DNA from: Linnemannia schmuckeri | Lineage: Eukaryota > Mortierellomycota > Mortierellomycetes > Mortierellales > Mortierellaceae | Assembly (NCBI GenBank): GCA_029449235.1 | Contig: JANATG010000023.1 | Coordinates: 62,001-126,000 of the forward strand | Reading direction: 5' to 3' | DNA: 64,000 nt | Part shown: piece after piece, positions 24,601 to 37,700 of the stretch | Layout: every line of letters begins with the position of its first letter | How positions within the stretch are numbered: the stretch's first letter is position 1 | The notes under the pieces: model-generated | What the model was told of the DNA's origin: nothing | The model's input: only the letters and a program-made list of their open reading frames with translations | The model's database searches: none | Program-made: the position numbers and the translations under genes

Positions 24601-26117
24601 TCAGAGAGCGTTGTTGCTGTTATTTTTGTTGTTGTTGATCTTGACGGAGAGGAGGGTGAAGTCGTTTGTGTGGATGAGGACGAGGATGGGGATTGTGAAT
24701 TTGAGTTTGCCAAGAAGGAAGAGGAGGAGGTGGATAGGAGGGAGGCAGCAGAAGTCAGGGGTGTGATAGACGAATTCATTGACAGTGACGATATCGAGGG
24801 CAATGTCACTTTGTTATTCTGGCGTGGATAATCCTGTTCTTTCTCCTGTTGTGCATTTTGCTGTAGTTGTTGTCGGGGAAACTCTTGGAAGGGCGGAATT
24901 GAGATCACCGTTGCATGGTCAGAGGTCTGTGGTGGAGACACCCTCATATGTTGAGGAGAAAAAGGAGGGCCGTGGAAGGACGACGATAATGACCCTTCTT
25001 GGCTGTTGCTCCTGTGGCTGCCCTCATTCGACGACGATGACGATCCTGAGCCTGAGCCCGATGCGGAGCCAGAATCAGATCCAGAGCGAGAACGAGAGCT
25101 ATGTGTGCCTGAGTGGAACGTTTGACGGTCATCAGTAGTATTTCGTCCCTTATCCTGTCCTTGTTGCTGCTGCTGTTGCTGGTGATGGTTATGGCGATGG
25201 TGGTGATTGAAGAATTGCTGTTGTTGTTGCCGTTGGTGTCCCAAAGGCGAGGTGTTGCCGTTGCTTTCATACGATTGCATGTTGTTATTATCATCCTCGT
25301 AATGACATCGTACTCGATTCAATTGGCAAGTACGGCACGGGGACCCTCCATCGCAGGGGGACCTCGCCATAGAGCATGTTTTACATGGTGGTTGTGTTAA
25401 TTGCGGCGGCTGTCCATGGATTTTAGGTCGAGGGAGTCTATTTCCCTGCTCTGACGTTGGGGATGAAGAGCCATTGTTAAAGGAACCATTGGCCGCAGAA
25501 GAGGCAGAAGATGAAGAGGAAGCTGTTGCTTCGGCGGTGTAATTTCTGCTGGGGTTGAAGCGGACTGAATGGTTGTTAAACTCTGACGAGGTGGATATAC
25601 CTCGACGATGGGATCGAGTAGGACCTCCTTCTTGGGTCAAAGAGTCGCTTTGTGCTCGATGATTCGATTTGAGCAAAGGCTGTGAGGAGGAAGAAGAGGA
25701 CGATCCCTGGTTGTGCGAATCGGCGATCATGGGTCTACTATACATATTTTGTCCGTTATTTTGCTGCTGCTGCTGGTGTGGTTGTTGTTGCCGCTGCTGC
25801 TCTTGATGGTACGATCCCCTCTGCTGGTGCTGCTGTTGTTGTTGGTAGTGTCGCTTCTCTTGGTGCTCTTGATATTGTTGCTGCTGTTGTTGTTGTTGTT
25901 GCGATTGGTATTGGTAATGCTTGTGATGGCCATAGTCCGGACTGCCACTGCCCTGCTGAGCAAGGAAGGAGTGATCAGCCCGGATATGAGATGAATAGCT
26001 TCCAGATATAAGTTGCTGCTGTGGTTGTCTGAATGATTCAGATGAGGTTGGCTCTGTGGAGTGTGAGGAGGTAAAAGTGGTAGAAGAGGAGAAATGTTCT
26101 CTCATGAGGTTGTGCAT
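21681..26117 (-). CDS. Zn2Cys6 transcription factor with fungal-specific TF domain
   Basis: Exons 26117-24596, 24260-22798 and 22685-21681 join in frame to 1329 aa. Exon 1 is Gln/Ser/His-rich. It holds a binuclear zinc cluster at residues 245-271, CKTCSMARSPC then CRTCQLNRVRC, with spacing C-x2-C-x6-C-x5-C-x2-C-x6-C. Unusually, the cluster sits 245 residues in rather than at the N-terminus. Exon 2 carries the middle homology region of fungal-specific TF domains: LHNLVQQYFTLIHPQFMILH and LLLREYAVMAGSHTQAYMYG, then ALVLGWDRAHLLQNSRNG and LCWWQCFIVDRWMSAAYNRP. Such proteins bind CGG-triplet DNA in the nucleus and regulate metabolism or stress genes. It faces the ArsB-like permease gene across 1.2 kb, so it might regulate it (inference). 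The start ATG opens the longest frame; a second Met lies four residues on. Confidence 0.85.
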
Positions 26118-27339
26118 TGTATGATGCTTTTTTTTTTTTTCTTTTTTGTAGTTGTGATGGTTTGATTTGTTGAATGTGAATAGAACGAGGGCGAATGAAA
26201 AAGAGAAGTGGAAGAAGAAAGACGGAAGAAGTAAGTCCGAACTGACCTCTTGGTTGATTGAGATCAGGATGAACCCGGGAGTGGGAGAAAGGATAGAAGA
26301 AAGCGCAAGGAAGAGGACACAGGAGTGGAGTAGGGTTTTAGTAGTGCTGCAAGTAGACTATAACAGACTAGTGTTTTCTAGCGAGTTGTTTCGATGCGAG
26401 GGAGTGAACAGGAAAGGTGATAAACTAGCGTGGACAATTGGTAGAAACTAGCTGTAGCTAGAAGTTGAGGAGGGTTAGTGCAAGGGCCGCTGAGAGTAAG
26501 ATAGGAAAGCAGAGGAAAGGAGGGGAAAGGATCAAGAACAAGAGTGCTCAACTAGAGGCGAAGAACAAGAGGAACGGAGGGAAAGTGTGGCAGGAGAGGG
26601 CTGCAGCAAAGCTGATTAATAACAAGGAAAAGGATCGGACCTCACCAACTCTTTGTTTGTCACTCTTGCTTTGCCCCTTTTAAGCACACCACAAACAGCT
26701 ATCTTGTTGCCTTTTGTTGAATAAACAGGTCCGGCGCATAACTCCTTCTTGCTCCTGTACAGGTTTTGGCATCGCTGCCTTGCTGTACCAAACCCAAATA
26801 AAGAAACCAGCTCGCTTTTTTAGTCTCCAACTAGTCGCCAGGTACCCGTCAGGTTCACACTCACGTATGCATCGTACGAAGTCGAGAAGTCGAGACAGAA
26901 GAGGGAAGGGACGACTACAGTACAGTCGCTCTTATGCGTCATTCTCGATTCACCTTACTCGATAATGGAGAAGGGTAAATGAATTCTACTTTTTTTTTGT
27001 CCACTTGGACAGCTGGACAATTGGGCAAACAAGGTCGCTTGGCAAGGATGTCACGGCACGACGCCTCAGTCCGATGGCTTATGTCCTGTCAGCTGGGTGT
27101 TTGACCTCTTTTGCCTTCCTCCCCTCTGTTTGGATTTTAATTCTCTTCTCTCATCTCTCTTCGATCATTGACAATCTATCTCTGCATTCCGATACCCCTC
27201 CCTCCTCCCCTGGCACTCTTCGGTACTCTTTCATTCAACAAATTTCATTCAATCGCTTAGTTCCTGCTCTTTCAAGTCTACATAGCTTCCTTCTCCCCTC
27301 CCCCTCCTCCACTCTTACTTGTTTGATTCTCCTTACTCC
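26118..27339. promoter_or_regulatory. shared upstream region of the Zn2Cys6 factor and the ArsB-like permease
   Basis: 1.2 kb between two divergent start codons with no supportable gene. It is purine-rich on the TF side (26180-26660) and pyrimidine-rich just before the permease ATG (27170-27335), as seen at other starts in this window. Likely a divergent promoter region; no specific binding site is claimed. Confidence 0.45.
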
Positions 27340-29864
27340 ATGGACCCTCCGAACGAAACCAACCTCACGGCCCACAGTTGGCTGTCTGTGGTGACCTTCT
27401 TGGTTGTCATTGTCATTGTTATCCGACCCATTCGGATCCCCCTCCCCATCCCTGTCTATGAAAAAGTGACAGACGCCGTTGCGGTTGATACTGATGCCGA
27501 TGGCGATGTTACTGATGGATCAATTCATGAAACGCCACCAACTTCATCTGAGGTTGATCAGTCCAGGATTCATTGCGAGAGCAGTGGTATCAGTAACAAC
27601 AAACATGTCGATGTCAATGCGATGCCTGAGGATGTTAGTCCTCATCTCGGCTCCTTCTCTTCGAAATCGCAGGCTGCTGATGGACAAGACAACACGGACG
27701 ACTCTTTGCCTGCCAAGACCTCCAACACCGGCAACACAATCATTACCGATAATTTCAACAATGACACTACCCACGACATCAACAGCAATAAGAAAATTGA
27801 CAATCTGAAAGGCGGCTCGCAGAAAAGGAATAAGACTTTTCCTTATGACATCACCCTCAACATCGCAACGGCCCCTGTCCTCGGAGTGCTGTTCTTATTG
27901 GCAACTCGCTCGATTCACGGCCAAAGCGTGCGCGATGGAATCATGGGCGAGCCGTCCAGTGGTGTCGAGCCCTACGCGGTCATGGTCCTGTTCTTCTCTC
28001 TGGTTCGTTGAAAATAACAATGCTATACTTTTTCTTGAAGGCCGCAGATACCCTGTTCCGCTGAAATGTTCGTCTAGAAAAAATGTAGCATTTTTCTAGG
28101 CACGACAGACAAAAAAAAACTCCGGAACATCCATGTTCTTCAGCGGACTAACCCTTTTTTCATTCCCCCTTCGTTTATTCTTTATATTCATTCACAAAAC
28201 AAAAAGGCATACATATGCATTAGTCTGGATATGACGGGAGTGTTCCAATACGCAGCGTTCTGGATCTCGCGACGAGGTGGCGGAGGAGGACAACGGATCT
28301 TCTTGGCGTTTTTCTTGTTGTCGTCGATTATGAGCGGTCTTGCCAGCAACGATGTGGTCATCTTGACCATGACCCCCTTTCTGGTGTATTTTTCGCAGGC
28401 AGTTGAGTTGGCCACTCCCATTGCGTTCCTCATGGCCGAGCTGCAGACCGCCAACATCGGTAAGTACTCTTGGCATACTTAGGGGCAATCTTTAAGTCTT
28501 CATATCCAGTTACATGTCCTCTTTTGGTTGTGTTCACCATTCATGTCCATTTACATTAACACGTCCATATGTTTCATTCACCATTCATACCCACTTACAC
28601 CAATATGTTTCTCTTTCTACATATGTGTGACATGATAGCATCAATGGCGCTGTACATCGGAAACCTAACAAACGTAGTAGTCTGCCAAGCATACAAGATC
28701 TCATTCGTTGAGTACAGTGCCTGGATGCTCCTCCCCTGCATCGCATCCATCGCCGCCTGCTATCTCATGCTTCGGTTTAATTTCCGTCACGAGAGATATA
28801 TCCCGAAACTTATCAAGAGCCCCATGGTCGATCCACGGTCATGTCTGAAGGATCCTGCGGGGGCTGCGTTCGGATTGGCGGTGTTGGGCTGTTCGTTGGT
28901 CTGTTTGATTGGGACCTCGTTTGCGCATGTCTCGGTGTGGATGGTCACGGGGCCGTTTGCGCTGGTCGCGTTTGTGAGAGACGTTTGGTATGATGTTCGA
29001 CGGTACCGTCAGGCCCAAGCTGGATTGGATGAGATAGAGGAAGAAAGTGTTACGGAGGCTGCTATGAATGTGGATGTTATTGGGTTGGAGAATCTTGAAA
29101 TGAACCAAGCGGAGAGTGGGTTGCCTGAGAATGCTATTCTTGATCAGAGAATTGTCCTTCCTCTCCAGCCCCACTCGCCCATCTTGGCCGTGGACCAATT
29201 GGAGGCTGTTGCTTTAGCTCAAGGCAAGGGTGATGCCACGACTACTGCAAACGAGGTTACTATCCCCTTCCCAGCCGAGAGAGGATCAGTTCGATCCATC
29301 ATCATCAGCACCAAGGCACCAAAGAACACCCTTATCGGTCGCTTCCAAAGACGGTTCCCGCTGATATATGGTATTGGGGTCCGAATGCCCTGGTCCATCC
29401 TCCCATTCACACTGAGCATGTTCATTATGGTCGAAGGACTCTCTCACTCAGGCTGGATCGCCATTTTTGCAACCTGGGCAACCCGCCTTGTGCCCAGCTA
29501 CATTGCCGCCACCTACGCGATCGGGTTCGTGTCCGTCCTGCTGTGCAACCTATTCAACAACGTCCCGATGACTATCCTGGTAGCGCGAATCCTCCAGCAC
29601 CCGAATTTTGCGAATTCACCGTTGACAATTGACCAACCAGCAGTTGTAAGGGGTTGTGTATTGGCGTTGGTGGTGGGGAGCAACTTGGGGGCGTGTACGA
29701 CATTGATTAGTTCTTTGGCGGGGCTGATGTGGGATGCGGTGTTGAGGAGCAAGAACAGTAGTGTGGGCTTCTGGAACTTTTTTAGGTGGAATATGGGGGT
29801 GATGCCTGTTGTTATTTTTGTCGCCCTTTCTGTTGTTGTAGTTGAATTGACTGTCATCTACTGA
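27340..29864 (+). CDS. ArsB-like anion permease (ArsB/NhaD superfamily)
   Basis: Exons 27340-28002, 28207-28459 and 28639-29864 give 713 aa. One N-terminal membrane segment (LSVVTFLVVIVIVI) is followed by a long polar loop of about 150 residues, then many hydrophobic helices. The hallmark region reads GLASNDVVILTMTPFLVYF, then ASMALYIGNLTNVVV and SFVEYSAWMLLP. The order matches ArsB, whose conserved segment is ANDG..LILTP...NLVNIV..F.FAEY. The C-terminal half repeats the fold, with CNLFNNVPMTILVARI and VGSNLGACTTLISSLAG, and ends in a final helix. Likely exports arsenite/antimonite or another anion across the plasma or vacuolar membrane. A citrate/silicate-type substrate cannot be excluded. 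The intron-1 donor is GTTCGT, weaker than usual. The start follows a pyrimidine leader. Confidence 0.8.
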
Positions 29865-30349
29865 AGATGGTCTTGTTTCGATAGAACCGTAGTAGAGTAA
29901 CTTCTAATACCTAACAAGAGACGCGTTATACCCTTCGTACGCGACTAATGATGGAAGATGTGCGTGGTTCATTTGAATGGACAGCAAACCCAGTGTGGCT
30001 TTGGGACTGCTTCATAAGACATCGATTTGCACATCCAAGTGGATGTAAAGTGAAAAGTTGATGTGGATGCGAATGCGATCGTGAATTCTTCCCCCCTCAG
30101 TGCCAGCCAACCTCTCGTACACTCACATTGGCCACACTTATTTTTTTTCCCTTCTCTTTGTTCCCCTCTCAAACAAACATTCATCTTTTTTTCTTTTTTC
30201 TTTTTTTTTTTCTTTTCTTTCGCACACATACATACTACACTCTCAACCTACTTTCTTGTTCACTTTCACTCACTCTTTCAGGAGGCAGGAATACATACTC
30301 GACACAAACAAACATACTACAAACAGTTACAAAGCAGGACTAATAAGCC
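29865..30349. other. intergenic region, CDC55 promoter and leader
   Basis: Between the permease stop and the CDC55 ATG. Pyrimidine-rich from 30130 to 30290 with long T runs. No gene was seen. Confidence 0.5.
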
Positions 30350-33300
30350 ATGGCATCAGAAACAGAACACAACTGGAAGTTTGCACAGTGCTTCGGAGAC
30401 AAGGGCGAGGTCGAGGACATCACCGAAGGTGAGTTGGTCTAACTACGAATCTCGCGTCCGTCTTTTGCTCTTCTCTTTCCACTGTGACCCACTCCACAAG
30501 GAACAAAAGAAAAAAGAAAAAAGGACAGAAAAAAAGGGCTAGAGGATAACACAAGTACGTCCACCAAACACCACCACCCACCGCTACCAGCATAACAAAA
30601 AATGAATGGGATTCACATGCTTACAAAACGAGCCAAACAATAAGATCCAACCAAAGGCGCCTTTCCTTCTCTTGAGTCTCATCTGTTTTCACAACGGTGA
30701 TCAAATCAACTTCGACAGAGACTGGCGTGTATGGCTACAATATACTACAGGACTACTCTTTTACCAGCTGCGACTTGCGTATGCCATACCATACCATAAA
30801 CTACCTATCGCCACCACTCTTTCAGACATACCGAACTGGAGAATTTACAATTCTACTTTTCCTCCTTTTTTGTTTACTTAAGTCTCTGGGAGGACGAGAA
30901 GAAAAGAAAAAAAAGAAGTGATTCGGGATGAGGACAACAACAAGGACGAGGAGAGAAGAACGAAGGAAGGAAACCCCGGTCGTGTCGTGTCGTGTCGGGA
31001 ATATTTTTTCTCTCTCTTTATGTTCAAAGCATAAAGCTTGGGCCTTTTTTCCACCCTCCGCCCTTTTTGCGTTTTTTTTCTTGGTCTTTCGATCTTGGTT
31101 GCAAAACCAGGTGTGAATGTCAGCAAAGAAAAACCACAACAAAGGAAAACAGCGAGCAGTACAATGAAAAGACAAACAAGTCCTTTATTTGTTTGTATGT
31201 TGTTGAGGTTGTTGTTTACGGATGGTTTTTTTCTTTCACTTTTATGCACTTTTTTTCAACATTCCGTTCCCTGCCTTACCCAACAGAGAGAAAAAAAAAA
31301 AAGAGAGAACACTGCGGGTGTATGAGCCTAACTAATGCGAGCAAGCAGGCAGGGGTGGTTGTGTGGATGAGAAATCGAGATTCACTTTTTTTTGTTCTGT
31401 GCCAACAATGGGGCGTGGAGGTGTAAGTTTGTTGCCTGGAACCGTGAATGGTAAAAGACGTCATACCTCTTCTTTTTTGGGCCTGCTGGTTGGACACAAG
31501 GTTGCAAACAAGACAACAAGCAGGGATAACGATTTGACGACGATACACTCGCCTCGACTATGCAAACAGGCTTGGATATTCCCTTATGATAGCAAACTAC
31601 AGCCAAAAAGCGCTCTTGTTGCTGTTCTGCTATTTTGACATTGGATTACGGTCAATCAGACAGGTCAGAAGAGCGTGGGAGGGTCGTTGTTTTATTCTTG
31701 TTAGCATCCCCTGGACATATGAAAATAGCAAGCATTGGACAGACACTACATGCATGGGCGCCAGGATATGAGGACATCAGTTGAGCCGACAACATGGATA
31801 ATAACTGGGAGCCCAGACCGGAGACGGGCGATCGATGCCGTACCCGGAGGGAGAAAGAAGGTGCTCTTACAATCGCATGTTCTCATAGTCAAGTGAGGAT
31901 TGGAGGTCCCAGTAAATGATTCGTGTTTGTCTCGGAAATCGCAACCCAAACCACCCCTTCCTTTGCGTCTTTCTTCCCGCTCGCCACCTCCTTTTACAGC
32001 GCTACATTGCTGTTATGCAGGGGTAGCATTTTTTTTTATCTTTTTTGCTGCTGTTGCTATTGTCACAGTAGGAAAAGAACATTCCCGAGGAGGGTGAGGA
32101 GAGGGACAACGGAACAATGGAAGGAAAGGCGGACAAGAAGAGGAGAAAGCAAAAGTAATGCACCTTACTCTTCCCCAATTGCTCAGTTCTCAATGTAATT
32201 TTGTACTGACATCTATGCTCTTGTTTGTTAATATACTCTCATAATAGCCGACATCATCTCGACAGTTGAGTTCGACCATACTGGAGACTACCTGGCAACT
32301 GGAGACAAGGGTGGACGTGTCGTGCTGTTTGAGCGCAACGAAGGAGTACGTTTCGTTGTTTTGTCTGTTTATGTCGTCTGCCAATTGTCCTGGCATGTCA
32401 CGATGGATCGAAATCCCCGATGCTGAACTATACCATGACCTCTCTCTCACGTTTAGAAAAAGGGCTGCGAGTACAGATTCCACACCGAGTTCCAATCACA
32501 CGAGCCAGAATTCGACTATCTCAAGAGTTTAGAGATTGAGGAGAAAATTAACAAGATCAAGTGGTGCAAGCGCCAGAACTCGGCCCACTTCTTGCTCTCG
32601 ACTAACGGTACTGTCTACTGATAGCAACCATCTGCTGTTCAATTTTTGACACGAAAAATGGAGTGGAAAACTCATACAAACGATCCTTTTTGTTCACTTG
32701 TATACATAATAGACAAGACGGTGAAGCTGTGGAAGGTTTTTGAAAAGTCGATCAAGGTTGTGGCAGAGAACAACCACGGAGATGGTCAGCACGTCCCAGT
32801 CGCAGGAGCTCCTCTCAGACTGCCCAAGCTTACACATCACGACACTATTGTTGCGGCAGTACCCAGGAAGGTTTATGCCAACGCCCACGCCTACCACATT
32901 AACTCGATCTCTATCAACTCGGACGGAGAGACCTACATCTCTGCCGACGACTTGCGCATCAACCTCTGGAACCTTAACATCAGCGACCAGAGCTTCAGTA
33001 AGTTGTTGGCGCCCTTTAAGATCTTTACGAAGCTATGCTTCTTTCGCATCAGATCTTCCATTTACTTACGCGCCTTCTGTTCTTCGCTTTGTTTAGACAT
33101 TGTGGACATCAAGCCTGTAAATATGGAGGAGTTAACCGAGGTCATCACTGCCGCCGAATTCCACCCCGTCCACTGCAACCTCTTTATGTACAGTAGCAGC
33201 AAAGGAACCATCAAACTCAGCGACATGCGTGAATCCGCCCTTTGCGACCAACACGCCAAGCGTATGTAATTTCATAACGGATTCAAACACAGTATTAGGG

Positions 33301-34219
33301 ACGCGGTTCAAAGGCTGTGACTTCTAACTAACAACAACTCTTATTGCTCTGGTCAAAATGAAATAGTGTTTGAGGAGGAGGAGGACCCAAGCAACAAGTC
33401 GTTCTTCTCGGAGATTATCTCGTCGATCTCGGATGTCAAGTTCAGCAAAGACGGACGATACATTCTTTCGCGCGACTACTTGACATTGAAGGTGTGGGAT
33501 ATCAACATGGAGAGCCGACCTGTGCAGACCATCAACATTCACGACCACTTGCGCAACAAGCTGTGCGATCTCTACGAGAACGACTGCATCTTTGACAAGT
33601 TTGAGTGCACATTCTCTGGTGACGGAAAGTAAGTCCTCTTCTCTTTCTCCTCATGTTTGCTTTTTTCTCGCCCATCTTTTTCTACTTTTTTTGAACATTT
33701 GTTATTGGTGTTTTGTGCTCTCACGCTAGCCATGCGTGCTCTTGATATTTCATCTATGCACCTACTAATATCGTCTGCTCTCTCTCAATGCCTAATAATA
33801 ATAGCAATGTGTTGACTGGATCGTACAACAACAACTTTTACATTTACGATCGCAATGGCAAGAACGACGTGACTCTTCAGGCAGACAAGAGCGCGTTCAA
33901 GGCCAAGCGAGTAGGATCGGCTAAGAACAAAATGATGGCACGGACCAAGAACGGCAAGAAGGACGATATCAATGTCGAGTCGATTGATTTCACCAAGAAG
34001 ATCTTGCACGCGTCTTGGCATCCCAATGAGAACTCGATCGCCATTGCTGCCACCAACAACCTCTTCATCTTCACGTAAGTTTTCTCTGGATTGCTAGTTG
34101 GTGTTATGCTTCTAAGAGTAAGACTTTTATTGTAGTTACTAACGCGTTTTCCCTTTGTCTCTTTCATTTGCATCCTCATTGACTTGGACGATGGATATTT
34201 CATGGCACCTAGCGAGTAA
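30350..34219 (+). CDS. CDC55: PP2A regulatory B subunit (PR55/Cdc55)
   Basis: Exons 30350-30428, 32248-32345, 32457-32607, 32713-32997, 33097-33261, 33367-33628, 33805-34074 and probably 34213-34219 make a 438-aa WD40 propeller. It starts MASETEHNWKFAQCFGDKGE and continues ADIISTVEFDHTGDYLATGD, HAYHINSISINSDGETYISA, ITAAEFHPVHCNLFMYSSSK and GSYNNNFYIYDR: the PR55 signature along its length. It directs protein phosphatase 2A to substrates in mitotic entry and exit and in morphogenesis, by family knowledge. Intron 1 is 1.8 kb, far longer than any other here. The last coding exon is only 7 nt (ending Thr-Glu-stop): TACTAAC at 34138 is followed by the first AG at 34211-34212. That final junction is the least certain. 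Confidence 0.92.
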
Positions 34220-34709
34220 GTGTTGAAACAATGGACGAGTACAATTGGGATACTCAAGTAAACGACTAAATGGGTGGGTGTGCGTTGTGTTCTTGACTAA
34301 CCTCTGATACTTCTCACTTAAAAACAACTCATAGGCTGTAAGGTGGCTGCCTTTAGTCATAGTTTCTCACTTTTAAGGATAAAACCATTAACAACAACAA
34401 AGCAACAAAGAACAAAAAAAGGATTCAATGAAGACCATTGTAATTGCCAGATTGTTCGACTGTGTGATGTTACTTCGTGTGTCTGTGTCGTGTGCTTGTT
34501 TACGTGTGTTGGCCCCTTTAGCCACGTCCAGTGAGCCAAACTGAGCCTCTTTTAATCGATTGAAGTTTGACGCCACCGATTTGTACAAAGGCAAAAGTGT
34601 GAAAAAAGGATGTGCGGAATTCCTGAGGGTGTCTCTTTTGTTTCCTTTCCTCCGTTCATTCCTTACGCTACTTCCTTTTTTCATCAGATTGTATGCTTAA
34701 TTCCTCCTC
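34220..34709. other. intergenic region between CDC55 and MCM9
   Basis: 490 bp, CDC55 3'-UTR plus MCM9 promoter. Both genes run the same way. No gene was seen. Confidence 0.5.
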
Positions 34710-37700
34710 ATGGAAACCGACAGCGAGGACAGCTTCCGGGGTATGTTGACAAGAAAAGAAAACCGGCGAACTGGGTCTGATCACAGCCTACTTCGATTGT
34801 TAAACCATGGCAACATCAAACACGTTTGTGCTCCATCGTTGCATTTCCGAGACTTCTGACCGTTTATTTTTTGTTTGTTGCAACCTTTTTTTGGACTGAC
34901 TTCCGCATAGACATAGCCACGCTGAGGCAGGGGATCCAGGATCAGCATTATCATGACATTTGTGAGATTTTGTATAACCCGGACACCACCCACCATTACT
35001 CTGTCGTCATCGAGTATGTTCTTTTGCTGTGTCTGTCACAGATACGCTTCACTGTTGAAGAAGATGGAAGCTGTTTAATAACGATACTTGTGAAAAAAAA
35101 ACTAACATTAGGAAGGCGTATTTTTACCTCTTGACAATGATATATTAGCATCATGGCGTTGGTAGACTCAGGGACGGATCCGAGACTATGGTCAGATCTT
35201 GCAGTATCGCCCCATAAAGTCCTCCCGATCTTGGATCGCATCCTGCAGGATGTACAGATGGAAATAATCCGACTGAACGATGACGATGGTTTGGAGTCAC
35301 AGGATCGTCAAAGAACCAATAGCTACAGCTATAGCAGCAGTGCTGCAGGCGGATTTGGACGGCCGACACAGTCCATGGGAGCAAGGAGGACGAATGGAGG
35401 AGGGAAGAAGCGGCCGATGTATTTGAAGCCCAAGTGTTCGGCGAGGGTGATGGGTCTGCCTGCAGCCGAGTCCAGGAGAAGGACTGTGCCGACCTGTGCT
35501 GATGTTGGGACATTTCTGTCCATTACTGCCACCGTCATAAGGTACTTTGCAAACATTATTTGCTTCGACAATTGCCTTACATGGTCAATGTTTGTTCATT
35601 TGTGAAGTATGAATTTACTTATACCTCATTGCTCTTTTTCCCGCTTTTTTCAGGACGGGAATAGTCAAGATGCTGGAGAACAAAAAGCCGGTGCTATGTT
35701 TGCTGTGCAAGAAGACATTTGACGTGTTGGCGGATGTGGAGCAGTACAATAAGGTGGTCATGCCATCAAGGTGTCAGGCTCAGGGGAATGCGCGCCCTTG
35801 TAATAGTTATAAGTTCCAGATTGTTGAACCTCCACCCGGTAAGGCTGCTTTGACTTTATAGCTGAAGCACACGACAGGCGACTAATAACTGTTCGATTAT
35901 ATGCATGGCGGAGAAAACTAATATTGACCAACCTTTATGTCTGTTAGGCCAACTGCCTGAGGGATGTCGGGATTATCAGGAGATTAAGATTCAGGAGCAG
36001 ACCAACAAGTTGACGATGGGAACAATTCCCGGATCAATGGTCGTTATTCTTCATGATGACTTGGTAGATCATGCCAAGTCTGGAGACGATGTTACCATCA
36101 CGTAAGTCTTCAGAGGGCCCCATAGCTGTATACGATCTCATCTTATGCCGTTACCTTCAGTGTTACATTTATTAATTTCTTCGTCAATTAAATTTCGATG
36201 TGATAGGGGTACGGTGATAAGGAGGTGGAAGAACCCTGTAATAGGGGAACGGTGCGACATTGAACTGGCACTGCTGGCGAACCACGTTTTCATCCATAAC
36301 GAACAACGAGTCGGCGTAGGGATCACAGAGGAACAACGACTGGACTTTGAGCATTTCTGGGAGCATGCCCGATCCAAGGACGTCAACAAGCCCTTCACGG
36401 CGCGCAACCAGATCTTGAGCCAGATTTGCCCTAAAGTCTACGGACTGTACATTGTCAAGCTAGCGGTCATGCTAGTTTTGACGGGTGGAGTGGCCAAGAA
36501 TGATGACAAGTCGGGACTCAAGGTTAGGGGGGAACCACATCTGTTGCTGGTGGGTGACCCAGGCACAGGGAAGTCGCAGTTTTTGAAATATGCGGCCGAG
36601 TTGAATCCGAGATCGGTGTTGACGACGGGAATTGGGAGTAGTAGTGCAGGTCTGACGGTCACTGCTGTAAGGGACGGGAATGAATGGCAGTTGGAGGCTG
36701 GTGCGCTGGTGTTGGCGGATAGGGGACTGTGCTGTATTGATGAGTTTGGAGGGATGAGAGAGCATGACAAGGTGGCCATTCATGAGGCAATGGAGCAGCA
36801 GTCGATCTCGATCGCCAAGGCAGGAATTGTGTGCAAGTTGAACACGCGGTGCTCAGTCATTGCTGCGACGAACCCCAAGGGCAAATACGACCCAAATGAG
36901 TCAGTGTCGATCAACATTGCATTGGCGAGTCCGTTGCTATCGCGATTTGATATCGTCCTTGTGTTGATGGATACCGGCAACGCCAATTGGGACCACAAGA
37001 TCTCGTCGTATATCTTGGACACGCGTATGCGGATGGATGGTCAGTTTGTGCCCAAGAGGAAGCGGTTGACGGGGAAGGAGATTCGGCGACGGCGGAAAAA
37101 GTTGAGGAAGATTGCCAAGCGGAAACGAATGGAAGCGATGGGTTTGCGGCCGGGTGATGATGGGTATGATAGCAGCATCTCGGATGATGGTAGCTCAGTT
37201 GGAAGAGGTAGTACTGCTGGACAGGATGAGGGGGATGATGAGGACGATGAGGAGCTGGAACAGGAGGCAAGGCCAGACCCTTGGTCGCTCGAGAAGGTCA
37301 AGGCGTATCTGATCTGGATCAAATCGACCTTTCAGCCGAAACTGACCCCACCTGCAGAACAGGTCTTGGTCTCGTATTACCAACTCCAGCGGAAAGCCGA
37401 TCTCCGCAATGCCGCACGGACGACGATTCGATTGTTGGAGTCCTTAATCCGCCTGAGTCAGGCCCATGCACGGCTGATGGCTAGAGATTTGGTCACTGTT
37501 GAGGATGCGGTTGTTGTTGTATCGGTGATGGAGGCCACTGCCCAAGGTGGAGCCGCGGTCATGGAGAACATCAATCCTTTGCATGCCAGTTTCCCCAAGG
37601 TTGCTGAAGAAGAATATGGGCGACAGGAGACTGCCATCCTTAATCGACTGGGGTTAGCTCATCTGGCTTCTCATTTACAGGAAAGTGGCGATATTGACGA

